64,000 nucleotides of DNA. Origin: Globisporangium splendens. Taxonomy: Eukaryota > Oomycota > Peronosporomycetes > Pythiales > Pythiaceae. The translations under genes were made by a program, and so were the position numbers. The first letter of the stretch is position 1. Each line of letters opens with the position of its first letter. Positions 41,416 to 53,477 of this stretch are shown here, one piece after another. The stretch is from NCBI GenBank assembly GCA_006386115.1, contig VFIW01000004.1, positions 372,001 through 436,000 on the forward strand. Reading direction: 5' to 3'. The notes below the pieces were generated by a model. It did no database searches. It saw only the letters and a program-made list of their open reading frames with translations, and was not told the DNA's origin.

Positions 41416-41784
41416 ACAAGACAGACAGCGACGCCATGCACAACGCGAGCAAACGCGCATACGCTCCATCTTCTATGGAGTTCTGGTAGTACGCTCTCAT
41501 CCACATGCACACCCAACGCCAAGGATTTTTTCAGCCATGTTAGCCATGTATTTCCCATTTTTCCATGCGCTTTCCAGTTGTTTGAAGCAAACAGCGCAGA
41601 AACAGCCAATCAGATAGCGATGAATTGACTTTTGGACGAAATATAGCCAATAAAGATCTATTATTGGTCGTTTTGAGCCAATCAGCACATTTCCCTCGCA
41701 CATCGAATCTGCCCATATTCATTTCCCTTGAATTCGAAAACTGGAGAAGGCGGCGCAGCGCAGACAGGGAAGGGAGAAAGAGCC
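41416..41784 (+). promoter_or_regulatory. Promoter with clustered CCAAT boxes
   Basis: Three forward CCAAT boxes (41606-41610, 41647-41651 and 41678-41682) and one reverse (ATTGG at 41663-41667) lie within 80 bp. An initiator-like TCATTTCC follows at 41719-41726, about 60 bp before the ATG at 41785. The order (CCAAT cluster, then Inr, then start codon) fits the promoter of the next gene; the initiator resembles the oomycete Inr consensus TCAYTTY. Confidence 0.5.
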
Positions 41785-43899
41785 ATGATCTGGCCGGACG
41801 CTGTGGTCGACGCCGGCGCCGAGCGGCAGAAGCAGCTCGAGTACGCGAAGGACCTGGAGCTGCAGATCGAGTTGCGCCGCGCGATCCAGCGCGAGCAGCA
41901 GCAGGAGCAAGAGGAGCTGGAGCGCAAGTTCCAGCCGGATGACCGCTCGCCCGCGAAATGGCTCATCGAGGGAGGCTACGCGCCGAGGCCGGACATCCAG
42001 CACACAGAGTATAATAACAGCAATGGCCACCGCTCGTTCCAGCAGCAGCCTTCGCCATGGTCCCAGATGAACAACTCTATGGCTGAGCGACCAACGTCCT
42101 CATCAACGCCGTCTCGTCGCCCTTCATCTACTTCGGTTTCTGGAGTACAAGCGTCAGTAGCAGCAGGGGAACTCAGTGGATCGTCGAGTATCGACAGAGG
42201 TCATGCGAGTGCGCACACGCGCTTCCGTATCACGGATCCGTACACTCAGGACGACCGACTGCGTGAACGCGCGCAGCAGATGGAGTGGAAGCGCATCTTG
42301 GACGAGCAGATACGCGAGAAGGCGCGCATCAAGCAGCAGGAGGAGGAAGAGCGAAAACGCAGCGGAAGGGAGGCAGCGCAGAAGGAAACGATTTTTCTCC
42401 GCGATCAGCAGTTGCGAGCGCAGCGGAGACTCGGGTACCAGATAACAGCAACAGCCTCCCAGCCACAGAGTCAACCCAGTTCATACACAATGCAGCATTC
42501 CCCCCCACCTCAGCGGACGTACGAGTCCATATCCGATCATCCGCTCGTCCAGGAGCACTCAGACTACCGCCGACGCTACGAGCCACCGACATTGACTGAG
42601 GATGGGTATGTGTTCAATGAGTCCCAGCGAAACGAGTACCATCAGAACTACTGCACTACTCCCGACGATAATGGCGTAACAATGCCACCTCCGGCTCCGT
42701 TTCGCTCCAGCTATTCCCCAATGCCACCAGTGAATGTGAATCACGAGGTACAACAACCTACTCAGCATTACGACGCGTTTGCCGAGTCCCGAAGCCACCT
42801 CATCAGCGAATACCGCTCGCTCTTGACCGACATCCGACGCGAGCGCGACGAATTGCGCCAGGAGAAAGAAGAATTGCGGAAGGAAAAAGAGGAACTGCGT
42901 CTAGAACGCGCGCTTCTGCAGCTCGAGAATGAAAAGATGGCGGCTTTCTTGGAAACTCAGCGACGATGGCGGAACGAGGAGCAATCGCAGCGAAGCTTCC
43001 GTCCGCACTCGAGTGGCGATAACGTGCACCATCCAGTCATGCTACCGAGTCCCTTGCGCGAGTACAACGCGCCGTCGCTCTCCACTCCGCAGCGATCGCC
43101 GCAAATCCACCAAATGGAGCGGTCGTTCGCAGTGCTTGGCCTGGGACGCGATGTGCCTCGCACCCCCATCCGCGAGCAGCTCAAGCCGAGTCCGATCTCC
43201 ATGGACGATTTCATGGCAGTGACTCCGCAGAACCGATTGACACCAAATGTGATGGGCTCGCCGCGGATCAAGCGTCTGTCGCAATTCCGGGGCTTTCGTG
43301 CTATAACAACGACACAGCATGAAGAGGAAGCTTTGCCATCTTCCGATAATGCTCTTGACCAGTCTCTTGTGGGCGAAAGCGTGTTTGTGGCACTGAGTCC
43401 TGACGAAATCGAAGCACAAGACGCGAGAACAGCAAGAGCAGGAGGAGGTCCACCGCGCATCACTGAGACGGTGTCACCTCGACGTGGCAAAGACACGAGT
43501 GAACTCGCCGCGAGTGATCGAAACGTGCTCCGCAACAGCCGCGTCATCAAGAGCCGCGGGTTCTACAACATCGAGAAGGAGCTCGAAGCGCTCTCACCAC
43601 GCCGCGTCGCTACTAACGAGCGGTCGAGGGCGGAACGGAAAACTGCTGATGCAGCATCAACAGCAGTCGCGATGGAGAAATCATCAGCAAGACGCCGACA
43701 CGAGACGCGGCGACGACGCCACGAGCGAAGCGAGAAAGCGACCAGCAACAGTGCGCAACGAGGCAGTCCGTCGTTGTCACCAGCCTACCGTCAGCGGCAG
43801 CGCAGGTCACGTCGTGGTAAGGAGAACGACGAGGAAGAGGAGAAGGGGGAGGAACCAGAGCTGTCGAGGAGCTTGTTCCAAGTCAAAGTGCTCGTGTAA
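41785..43899 (+). CDS. Coiled-coil protein resembling centrosomal CSPP1/CCDC66-type proteins
   Basis: 704 residues, one exon. Two segments have the Arg/Glu/Gln-rich helix typical of CSPP1 and CCDC66, which bind microtubules at centrosomes and cilia: 'QKQLEYAKDLELQIELRRAI' near the N-terminus and 'MEWKRILDEQIREKARIKQQ' about residues 175-195. A third coiled coil repeats 'EELRKEKEELRLERAL' (about 350-385). Between them lie Pro/Gln/Ser-rich disordered stretches, and the C-terminus is Arg/Ser-rich. The similarity is one of helix pattern and composition, so the family name is tentative. If correct, it is a centriole/basal-body gene that stays intact while IFT140 nearby is broken. Confidence 0.5.
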   Translation: MIWPDAVVDAGAERQKQLEYAKDLELQIELRRAIQREQQQEQEELERKFQPDDRSPAKWLIEGGYAPRPDIQHTEYNNSNGHRSFQQQPSPWSQMNNSMAERPTSSSTPSRRPSSTSVSGVQASVAAGELSGSSSIDRGHASAHTRFRITDPYTQDDRLRERAQQMEWKRILDEQIREKARIKQQEEEERKRSGREAAQKETIFLRDQQLRAQRRLGYQITATASQPQSQPSSYTMQHSPPPQRTYESISDHPLVQEHSDYRRRYEPPTLTEDGYVFNESQRNEYHQNYCTTPDDNGVTMPPPAPFRSSYSPMPPVNVNHEVQQPTQHYDAFAESRSHLISEYRSLLTDIRRERDELRQEKEELRKEKEELRLERALLQLENEKMAAFLETQRRWRNEEQSQRSFRPHSSGDNVHHPVMLPSPLREYNAPSLSTPQRSPQIHQMERSFAVLGLGRDVPRTPIREQLKPSPISMDDFMAVTPQNRLTPNVMGSPRIKRLSQFRGFRAITTTQHEEEALPSSDNALDQSLVGESVFVALSPDEIEAQDARTARAGGGPPRITETVSPRRGKDTSELAASDRNVLRNSRVIKSRGFYNIEKELEALSPRRVATNERSRAERKTADAASTAVAMEKSSARRRHETRRRRHERSEKATSNSAQRGSPSLSPAYRQRQRRSRRGKENDEEEEKGEEPELSRSLFQVKVLV

Positions 43900-44304
43900 A
43901 ATGTGTCCAACTCGGCCATCTTGGAGGCTCAATTTTGTGTTTTGCAGTGCCGTCATCCCTCCTGTATGTGGCGACACACCTAAACTTGATATTTGATTCA
44001 TCTATGTAATTTAAAGGGTATTAGCTGCACTTTTTTGAGTCAATAGAGGTCTTGATCAAATAGGGCAGCATACGAAGTATATATGTATTAAATTTAGTAG
44101 GTAGTGTACCACAAAAGGAAGCAGCCTTTCATAACGGCGCGAAAGGTGCCGCGAAGGTTGCGCGAACAGAGGTTTCGCCCACACAGACCATTTTGACCGT
44201 TTTGCCGACATCTTGGAGGTGAAAGCGTCGCGCGGGTGTATCAGCGTCTCTCTCTCTCTCTCTTTGCCTCTGTTGATCCTGCCTTGCTGCTTGCTGAGGC
44301 GACA
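43900..44304. other. Upstream region of CDC27 with a (TC)n tract
   Basis: 405 bp. AT-rich around 43990-44110, then a (TC)8 tract at 44247-44263, about 40 bp before the CDC27 ATG and probably in its 5' UTR. Confidence 0.4.
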
Positions 44305-47211
44305 ATGGCCGCAGCAGCAGTAGCAGCCAGTGCATCTTCACCCGCAGACGCATTCGCGCGACGAGCTGAGAGCGGGTGGTTCGACGCGCTGGAGGCGACG
44401 CTCGTGGAAAAAGTGCAGCACTACTTGGCCACTTGTGTGTACGCGAACGCAGTCTTTCTTGCTGAACGGCTTGTAGCACATGTGCGTAGCCTATGCGACT
44501 GCAGTTACTACTGCTATGTGTATATGCAACCATGCTGACAATGTTATGTGTGTGTATGTGCGTGCGCTCATCAGCATCGCTCGGAGGACAATCTCTGCCT
44601 CCTAGCGACGTGCTACCACCGTGCCAACCGCGTAAACCAAGCGATCGCAGTGCTCGTGAGCGCGAAAGCACCAGCGAACCGCTACTTGCTCGCGGTGTGC
44701 TGCTTCCAGCAGGACAAGCTCGTGGAAGCAGAGAACGCGCTGCGTGGCGAAGGCGATTGGCATTTCGTGGACGCGACAGCGAAGGAAGAGATCCCATGTG
44801 GCGCTGCAGGGCTCTACCTGCTGGGCCGCATCTGCCGCCGCGCCAATCGACGCGAACAAGCCATCGCGTACTTTGTTAAAAGGTAAGAGCACTCAATCGG
44901 AACGGTACTTAAAGTGGCGGTTATCACTAACGACGTGCATCTTTGTTGTGGTTATAGTTTGGATGCGGATGCAACGCTCTGGTCAGCGTACGAAGAGCTT
45001 TGTGAGCTCGGTGCCGATATTGACGCGAGTTGTTTCTTTGGATCGGCCACGTACTTCACAAGTAAAAGAATCTGCTTTTGATAACCACGCCCATGACGCA
45101 AAGCTAACGTCCTAATGATTTGATTTTTCTGCTTACTCACAGATGCGTCCGACGAAACCGAAAAGACAGAAACCTGGAATCGGGAAGGTGATGATGACAC
45201 TGCTGACGATGACAATAACCAAGATGCAGACAGCGACACCATTCCATGCTGTCCACCCGAAGAGGATGCATTTGCGACGCCCGAACCGCGTCCAATGATC
45301 GCCTTGTCAACTCCAAAGACAGCAGCAGTTCCTAGTGATACTAGCGCAAGCACATCCTGGCTTGCTGCTGTTGCAAGACCACCGAGCCACTCGTCATTTA
45401 AGACCCCAAACGTGAGCGGTGCGGGCAATTCGTCAGCCGATGCAGCGGTGTTGGCGGTGAAAAAGTCGCGCGTAGCGGGTGTTGCAGGTGGCGGGACACC
45501 CAATCCACGTGCTCGGAAATCGTATCGACGACCGTTAGCTGAAGAGAACGAGGACGACGCGTTTGTTCGTCGAAATTCGAGATTGTCGTTTTCATCCGTC
45601 ACGTCAGCGGACGACACGCCGGTACGAAGAGAGAGCGTGGTGGATGGGCTTTCTCTGGGTTATACGAAGCTAATGTTATTCTGCTTGGTATGCTGCGTAT
45701 GCAGATTAATCCCAGGACTACGACCTCTACAGACTCTTTGATCACACCTCATGTCGCCACAAGGCTCTTCCATCGCGAGGATACCCCGGAGGAGTCCGAT
45801 GTCTCGGACCGAAGGCGAAGACGAAAGCTTGCGCGAGGGCATGCAAGCGACGGGAGTCAGGTATGCAGTGCGTCTACTCATATGGCGCAAACGGGTTGAA
45901 TCTGGCGGTGCTGCTGAGACCAAGATGAACTCATCTCATTTGCTATGTCGTGCCTTCTCCGCAGCAACTGCTCTGTCTGCTGAGTTCGTTTGGTTCGATT
46001 TATCAGAAAGTGTGTGTGTACATGTGCCGCGAGGCATTGTACCTGCTTCAGCAGCTTCCACCATCCCAGCTTGCATCTGGCTGGGCACAGCATCAGATCG
46101 GCCGATCACATTTTGAGATGGCCGATTATAATTCGGTACGATATTGCGTGATAACAAATGCTCATTCGTTTGATGCAGTCATCCACTGTCATCGTTTCAT
46201 ACCGTCGCTGTGTATAAATGTGTAATTACAGGCTCATGAAGTGTTTAAAGCGATGCATCGTGCTGAGCCGCATCGCATGGCAGGACTGGATGTGTACTCG
46301 ACGACACTGTGGCACCTCAAGAAAGAAGTCGAGCTGTCGTATCTGGCGCAGGAGGTCACGGAATTCGATAAACTGTCGAGCGAAGCGTGGTGCGTCGCGG
46401 GCAACTGCTTTAGTCTCCAGAAGGAGCACGACACAGCGCTGATCTTTTTCCAGCGGGTACGCATTTTGATCAGCATGAAAATGGTTTCCATGTGTTGATA
46501 TTCACACAATGCATACTGTGATGCACTGATATGACAGGCGATCCAGTTGAACCCGTCGTTCACGTACGCGTACACGCTCTCTGGCCACGAATATGTCGCG
46601 AACGAGGATTTTGAGAAGGCGATCCATGGCTACCGACACGCGATTCGCACGGATCCGCGCCACTACAACGCCTGGTACGGTCTCGGCACGATCTACTACC
46701 GACAGGAGAAGTTTGAGTTTGCCGAGTACCATTTCAAGCGCGCACTGGAGATCAATCCGCGGAGTTCGCTGCTGCACTGCTTCCTCGGGATGGTGCTGCA
46801 CTCGACGCGCAAGTTTGATGAAGCGCTCCATGTGCTCGCGATCGCGGGCGAACTGCAGCCATTGAACCCGCAGGCGCGGTTCCAGCGCGCCAACGTGTTG
46901 ATCACGCAGCGTCGCTTCGAGGAGGTGAGCTTTGTGCTTTGGTTTGTGTTGTGTATTGTGTGGGGCTTCTAATCCGTTTGCTTGTTGCATGACAGGCGCT
47001 GGCCGAGTTGAAGATCGTGCGCAACTTTGCGCCGCGCGAGTCGTCGGTGCACTTTATGATGGGCAAAGTGGCCAAGAAGCTCGGGCGCGTGGACGACGCG
47101 ATGAAGTTCTTCACGACGGCGCTCTACTTCCACCCGAAGGACAACCACCTGATCAAGGCCGCGATCGACAAGATCAACGACCCGGAGTTCGACGACGACG
47201 AGCAATTGTAG
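44305..47211 (+). CDS. CDC27: Anaphase-promoting complex subunit CDC27/APC3, nine exons
   Basis: APC3 is a TPR subunit that recruits coactivators to the APC/C ubiquitin ligase controlling mitotic exit. Exons are 44305-44481, 44575-44882, 44958-45061, 45143 to about 45636, 45705-45860, 45965-46135, 46232-46456, 46538-46924 and 46996-47211, about 745 residues. The N-terminal TPR block ('YANAVFLAERLVA', 'LCLLATCYHRANRVNQAI') is typical of APC3. A Ser/Thr/Pro-rich, basic and acidic disordered loop follows (exons 4-5). The C-terminal TPR superhelix contains 'DVYSTTLWHLKKEVELSYLA', 'SFTYAYTLSGHEYVANEDFEKA' and 'NAWYGLGTIYYRQEKFEFAEYHF'. The donor of intron 4 is uncertain: GTGGTG at 45637 keeps the frame, but GTTATA at 45655 looks closer to an intron edge and does not. 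Confidence 0.92.
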
Positions 47212-47415
47212 CACAACAATGCCATGCGCACTTAAGAAGGAATGATGGTAAAAGGCAACAAACCTCAGGTTGGCACTTGAGCTGGTGTGCATGCTTTGTG
47301 CTGCTTCATGTGCGTACCTAATGATTCATCGGAGTGCTGGGAAACCGTACTTTGTGGTCTCAAATGTTGCATAAATAAGGCACACACGAGTGAAAGCAGA
47401 CAACAGGAACGCAGC

Positions 47416-48953
47416 ATGGCGTGGATGCGCGACGCGCTGCAGGAGCTTAACGACTTCGCGACGGCGTCGCAGGCGCTCTCGAGCCTCTTTGAGCGCTTCG
47501 AGGAGAACGCGGCGCGCGCGCTGGTGCTCACGCAGCTCCTCAAGTGGCAGGCGCCAGCGCAAGCGACGCGCGCTTTGGGAGACATCGTCGCGCAGTTTGA
47601 CGCGCTCAATGGAGAGGACCGTGCTGTTGCTGCTGCTACTGCAGGCGATAAAGACGACAGCACAGACGACGATATCGACGCCGAGATGGTGCTGCTGGTG
47701 GTGGGAAAGCCCGCACTGCTGTTCGCGACGTCGATATACGATGAGGAGCTCGCGCTGCTTGTCTGGAACGGGTTTGTGCGCTTCCAGCAGCAGAGCCATC
47801 GCTTCAATCTGCTGCGTCAGGTGTTCGACAACGCGTGCGACAGTCACGGGTTTTGCGCATTGCACTACGCGATTGAGGCCCAAATGGACGAGTTCGTAGC
47901 GCGCGTCGCCAACGATCTCCTCGCATGGACAGAACACGATAAAAACGAGAGCCGAACCGCCATACTGAAGCAGATTTGCGCGCGCGTGATCACGCAGGAC
48001 GTCGTGCTGCCCATGGGCAAAAACCAGATCCAGGGCAAGAACATCACGAGCGGCGGGAGCTCGCTGTTGCACGTGGCGGCGAAAAAGGGCGAGCTCGGTA
48101 TTGTCAAGATGCTCCTCGCACCGCCGTTCCAGTTCGATCTGAGCCAAAGGGATTGGGACGGGAATACGCCATTGAGACTCGCTGCATTGCACGGCCATGA
48201 CTCTATCGCGGCACTGCTACAGGTACTGCGCGCAACGCTATAGCACAAAGTGTATATTAGTTATGACTACTGACTAACTCACACTTGTACTGCTGCGTGT
48301 AGCCCCTGACCCCATCCGAGACGATCCCAGACAGCGCGTCGTTACCCGCACTTCAAGCAGAACGCGATGCACTGGCAAAAGCACGATACATTGCGAGCCT
48401 CGACGCGCCTCCGTCCATGCTGCAATCGCACAAGTTTCCCAAGATCTGGTCTCGGGACGAGTGCCTCGAGGTCCTGAGTGTGGTGGAGCGCGTGACCACT
48501 CAGCACGGCTGGTGCACTCAGCGCCACGCAGCGTACCCAACGACCGACATGCCGTGCTACCGCGTCGTGCCCATCGAGTCCTGGGTGCGTGGCACGCTGG
48601 TCTCCAGGCTATTCTCACAGCTCTACGACTGCTACGCGATCCCCCGCGAAACGAAGCAGATCACGTTCCGCGAGTTGTTTTACGTGAAGTACGAGGCCAA
48701 AGCCGGCGAGCGTGCAGAGCTGGGCATCCACTGCGACGGCTCTGTGCTCAGCTTCAACGTGTTGCTCAACGATGCTGGAGAGTTTACCGGTGGCGGCACG
48801 TTCTTTGAAGCGACCAAGGAGACGATCCACATCACGCAGGGTGACGCGGTCGTGCACAGCGGCAAAGTGCGTCACGCCGGCGCACCCGTGCTCGAGGGCA
48901 AGCGCATGATCCTCGTCGGATTTCTCGACATTGTCGACCGCGTGTTCTCGTAG
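47416..48953 (+). CDS. Ankyrin-repeat 2-oxoglutarate/Fe(II) dioxygenase (prolyl-hydroxylase-like), two exons
   Basis: Exons 47416-48222 and 48303-48953 join in phase 0 to 485 residues. The N-terminal half is helical with ankyrin repeats ('HGFCALHYAIEAQMDEFV', 'GGSSLLHVAAKKGELGIVKMLL', 'DGNTPLRLAALHGHDSIAALL'). The C-terminal half is a P4H-type double-stranded beta-helix. Iron ligands are His and Asp in 'GIHCDGSVLSFN' and His in 'VRHAGAPV'; the basic residue of 'GKRMILVGF' would bind 2-oxoglutarate. No signal peptide is seen, so it is probably cytosolic or nuclear and unlike ER collagen hydroxylases. Substrate unknown. The stop is only 37 bp from the stop of the convergent TRP-like gene. Confidence 0.85.
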
Positions 48954-48990
48954 TAAATATACACAGCGAAAATGAGCCTGAGCAGAAGTC

Positions 48991-51900
48991 TTAGAATTTT
49001 TGAAATTGGATGCCCTCAATGGGCGTGTCGCCTTCGAGCACGTAGAGCTGCTGGCACCAGTAGCGCTCGTCGTGCTCGTTGTCGTTGAGCGCCGTCTGGA
49101 TCGAGATCGTCGCCTTGGCCTGGAGAGTGACAACAACAAAGCTTAGATTTGTGTATTGCGGGTATGCCCATTCTCTGTTTTCATACCCGCTCGAGCTCAA
49201 AAGAGCAAGCGATCTTCCCAAATATTGTCGTATGTATTGCCGAGCACCTAGCAAGCAAGAAGGTGAACAAAGCATTTCAGAGTGAGGCTCCCTTTCAGCG
49301 CACACGCATCAGCACCTCACGTATACTCTGCTCGTACCGCGATGAGTAGGTTGAGCAGCATGATCGTGTCGATGACGGCGTACGCGATGAAAAATAGGAT
49401 GGCAATGGGACCGCCTTCGTAGATCACGTCCCAGTCCCAAGCACCCAAACTGATCTGGAACACCGACGAGAGCGCTGTGAAGTATGTCTTGCATCCTTCC
49501 AACTATTGTGATTTGGCATACAAGACGTAAGACATGATGGAGGTGAACATGTGTAAATGTGTTGGGGATGTGTGAACTCAAGTATCCATACCTGAAGGAT
49601 GAAAAACGCGAACCCAAAGCCACAGAGAAACAGCCCAAAGACCATGAGGAAGAGCACTATGTCCTCAAACATCTGCAACAACAGGCAAATAAGTGGCATT
49701 CATGTGAGCACCATCAATAGGATGACAGACACATTCTACACACACGCATAATGACCAACCTTGAAGATCATGCGGGCAAAGGGTCCGAGCGTCAGGTTGC
49801 CTCGAGCAAAGCGAATCCACCGGATACACACCTGCGGTCCGACAATGCTCATTAACGTGATGCGCAGGTTGTACTTGCGCCACATAGCCGTGCTGTAGAG
49901 CGATTCCTGGAACACGACCAGTTCGAAATCCGGGATATTGTCGGCTATTGCAACAACAGCAACAGAAGAAATGGAAACGTCAAAACGCATGTGGCAAGAG
50001 CACAAAACGACTGAGGTATTGCACCTTCGGGTATCAACATGTCAATGATCTCCGTGATCAGCAGCAGCCAGACGCACAGGATCTGCACGAGATCGAATCT
50101 GTGCAAAATCTTCAGATCACGAATGTGAATAACGCAAACGATAGCCAACAACGAGCAAGTGAAGAGCACAAAGTACCTCGTCGTAGGTGCAAAAGGTGCT
50201 GATGAGTGTACACGAACCGCGCGGTGTCGCGAACGTACTCGGCCACGCTCACGTGGTTCGTGAAGATGTTGCTGCGGTAGCCGCCGATCGGCATCCCCAC
50301 GGACGGATCGCCAATGTGCAAGTACCTGTTACATTCACGCACACATAAACAATCGTCGCAAGTATTTTCGAAGACGAGTTTGTTCTTTTGGTCGATATGC
50401 GCAACTCACGTGGCGATAAACACCGAGACGAAGTACACAAAGTAGAGATGGAACTCCGAACGGAACGTCTGCCGCGCAAACGAATTCCACCTGATGGCGG
50501 TAACAAATACACACAGGCTCAACATATATCAGTGGCTTTCCTTTCACACGGCTGCGACTCGACACACACAGCACGCTCGTACTTGTGGTTCATGAGCTGT
50601 TTGACCCACGGATGCTCCATCAGTTGCTCGTTTTCCGTCTTTGTTATCGCACAAACATCACACAAAGATCAGACAGCGCTGTCCATACTTGCATCACAGC
50701 AAAGCTGAGAGAGATCTGCGAGGATGCCACACTTGGACGACCAATGCGAGCGTGGGGCTCCATCCACCGCAAAACTCGGCGTGGTCGTAAATGTACTCGT
50801 ACAAGATCCCCTTGGGCTCGCAGATGATACTGTGGTCGTGGGAGTGACCCAGCGCCTTATGTTCGCCTGTCGTGGACGCATCAAACACGCTTTGCACGCT
50901 CAACGCAAGCCTTAGCTTGCGCAGCAGCTTGTACACTTTCTTGATGCCACGCCAGACCGCGTTTACGAACCATTGCTGCGCTGCTCGGCGTCGCTGCTGC
51001 CGAAGACGCCTGGAGTGGGCGTCCAGTACGGCGCCGTGTGTCCCCTTCTTCATGGTCAGCAGTGCGTGGCGCCTCTCTCGCAGCGTCTGGAGCTTCGTGG
51101 GCACGACCCAGCGCTGGTTGAACTCGCGCACCTTGGCCATCATCACGCATCGAAACAGCGGTGTCCGGAACGAATCCATCGCGAGCACCGCGACGTCCGG
51201 CAGATTCTCGATGAGCAAGTGAAACAACTTGCCGCGTTCGTGAGCCTCGCGCGCCTTGAGCATCTCCGAAGGCGCGACGTGGTCGCCTAGCAGCAGCACG
51301 CAAAGCACGTTTGGCTTGATCAGCGAACTTCCAGGTGCCGTGCGGAAGTACACGACGTCCCGCGGATCCCGATCGCGAAACAGCGGCGACGACGAAAGCG
51401 ACTCGACGCGTATGTGCATGCCCTCGTCCGCTGGCGGTATCGTGGCATTCGCGTCTTCCTTTGTGTGGGGGGAATTCGTTGAAGGTTTGGGTAAGACCAC
51501 GGGCTTCACGTGCTTGAAGTACGTGGGTCTCTTCGGAACTGGAACTTGCTGCTGCGTCGTCGTGGTCTCCGTTACTTGTGGCAACTTGCTTTGGTTTTTA
51601 TTGCTCCCAAGCAACGAGCTCACCCTGGAGGTGCTGTCGGACATCCGCATATGGTTTGCCAATGCATTCGTCCTGGACCGCGACTGCAGGATCGGCATGA
51701 CTTTGCACACGGCGTTGCCATGGGGCGAGTCGACCAGCGTACCCAGCAGCGTCACATTGTTCAACAAGGTCAGCGTCACGTACCGCGCGATGCGCACGTC
51801 GGCTTTGTGTTTGACCGGGTGCATGCACACGTCGGCATGCGAACTCGAGGTCGCGAAATGCAGACTGCACAACAAGAAGAGTGTGTGAGCGCCTTAGATC

Positions 51901-53477
51901 ATGCCATATCATTAGAAGGCGGACACTCGCATAGACACACGTACGGCGTTTCATCTGATTTGTTTTGCGCATTGATCTTCGCACCGTGTTCGATCAGGAG
52001 CTGACATAGCGACAGGTACCCGCCTTCGGTCGCGTAATGCAGCAGCGTGTTACCCGACGCGTCCTTACAGAGCACGAGTGGATGGCCGCAGATGCGCAGC
52101 AGGTCCTGGAGCGTGATCGCGTCGTCTCGAAGCTGGTCGAGCGCGTCTGCGAACTGGGCGAACGGGATCGTGCCGATTTTGGTGACAACCTCGTGAAGCT
52201 CCGATGCTGACGACTCACTCATGAGCGCTTTTATCTGGCGTATTTGAAGCACGAGCTCGAGCAGACGATACAGCAGCACGATGCTGTAGCTCTGGTACGG
52301 CGACTCCATCGGGTGGCTCGACCAGTGCGCGAGTAGTTCCCGCACGAGCTCCGTGTACCCGCGCTGCGCCGCCACGTGCATCACGCTATGCCTACAAACA
52401 ATCCAAACCAGGCTGCAAGAACTGAGCCATCCAAGGCAACGCCAGAGCACTGAGAAACACGCACTGGGCGAGACCGTGAGGCTGCAGCAGATCAAGATCA
52501 TTGTTCTTCTTGCTGCGTAGCAGCCGCCGAATCTTCGGCAGATCTGGACCCGCGAGCCGCAGGATCCCGTCGTCCTCGACCGATGTCGTCGGTCCGTTCG
52601 CGAGCGGCCGGCACTTGCAGCACTCTTCAAAGAGCTTCTTGCTCTGCGCGTGGAGGTACTTGGGCAGGCGACTGGATGTCACGAGCTGGATCATGTAGTA
52701 CCGTTGCATCGCGCGGTTGATCTTGGCGGCGGCCCAACCCTCGGGACGCGCGCGTTGCTCGCTGGGCATGAGCTGAGTGTACTGGAGGAACTTCTTGATG
52801 TACTGCATTTCCCCCCACGACTTCGTCCTCGAGGGCGTCGTGCAACCCCAGAAGCCTCTTCTTTTTTGGAGGGGAACGGTGACCACTGCTGGTATGCAGC
52901 GGGTCTTTCGTCAGCACCGCGTGTTTGACAACTGCGTGACGCTTGTGTACATCCGCGATGATCACCACCTTGTGCTACTGCTTCTTCTTCTCGCGCAGAG
53001 CCTGCAAGGAGCAGTTGCGAGGTGCGACGACCAAGAAGCACGCAAATATGAGTGTTACAAGGCACGTGAGAGTAAGAGAGGCACACAGAGAGCACATTCT
53101 ACACGTGCGCGATGCTGCTGCTTGTAGGCGTCGAGCAGTGCCGCGCGAGTCGGCGCGCTCTCGTGTCTTGTGAGCGCAGCATGATGTCCCTCGCCTGCCT
53201 TGGACACCCCCAGATGGCAAAAGTAGTGGCAACGAAGCCTCCGCTAGAAATTGCGTTTGAGACCAACCCGCCGCCGCGTCGGTTCCAAGTCAAAACGGAG
53301 ACGTAACCTATTCATGGCGCTGTCGTCGTCGTGAGAACTACCTGATGCACTACCTGCTTTAGGCAACTTGAACGTGGCGCTCACATAGCACATGCGTGTT
53401 TGCAGCCTGGATACAGCACAGCTTTCTGTCTGGTTCCTCCATGCAGTTTGCTGACGCTGTCCATTGCTCGTAGGCAT
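48991..53477 (-). pseudogene. TRP-like cation channel with ankyrin repeats, frame disrupted
   Basis: Ankyrin repeats ('MHVAAQRGYTELVRELL', 'SGNTLLHYATEGGYLSLCQLL', 'DETPLHFAT') precede six membrane helices, a pore segment 'SLGAWDWD' and the S6 motif 'MLLNLLIA', as in TRPV/TRPA-type channels. Traceable exons: 53477-53103, 53001-52465, 52391-51945, 51864-50733, 50638-50583, 50490-50410, 50325-50025, 49944-49760, 49672-49592, 49502-49338 and 49119-48991. Faults: a six-C run at 52811-52816 (one base too many) and a four-A run at 50191-50194 (one too few) each break the frame. TAG occurs in the nominal frame at 52975-52977 and 53244-53246, though alternative splicing could avoid either. Homopolymer errors in the sequence are a real alternative to pseudogenisation, and the function would be Ca2+ entry if intact. 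Confidence 0.65.
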
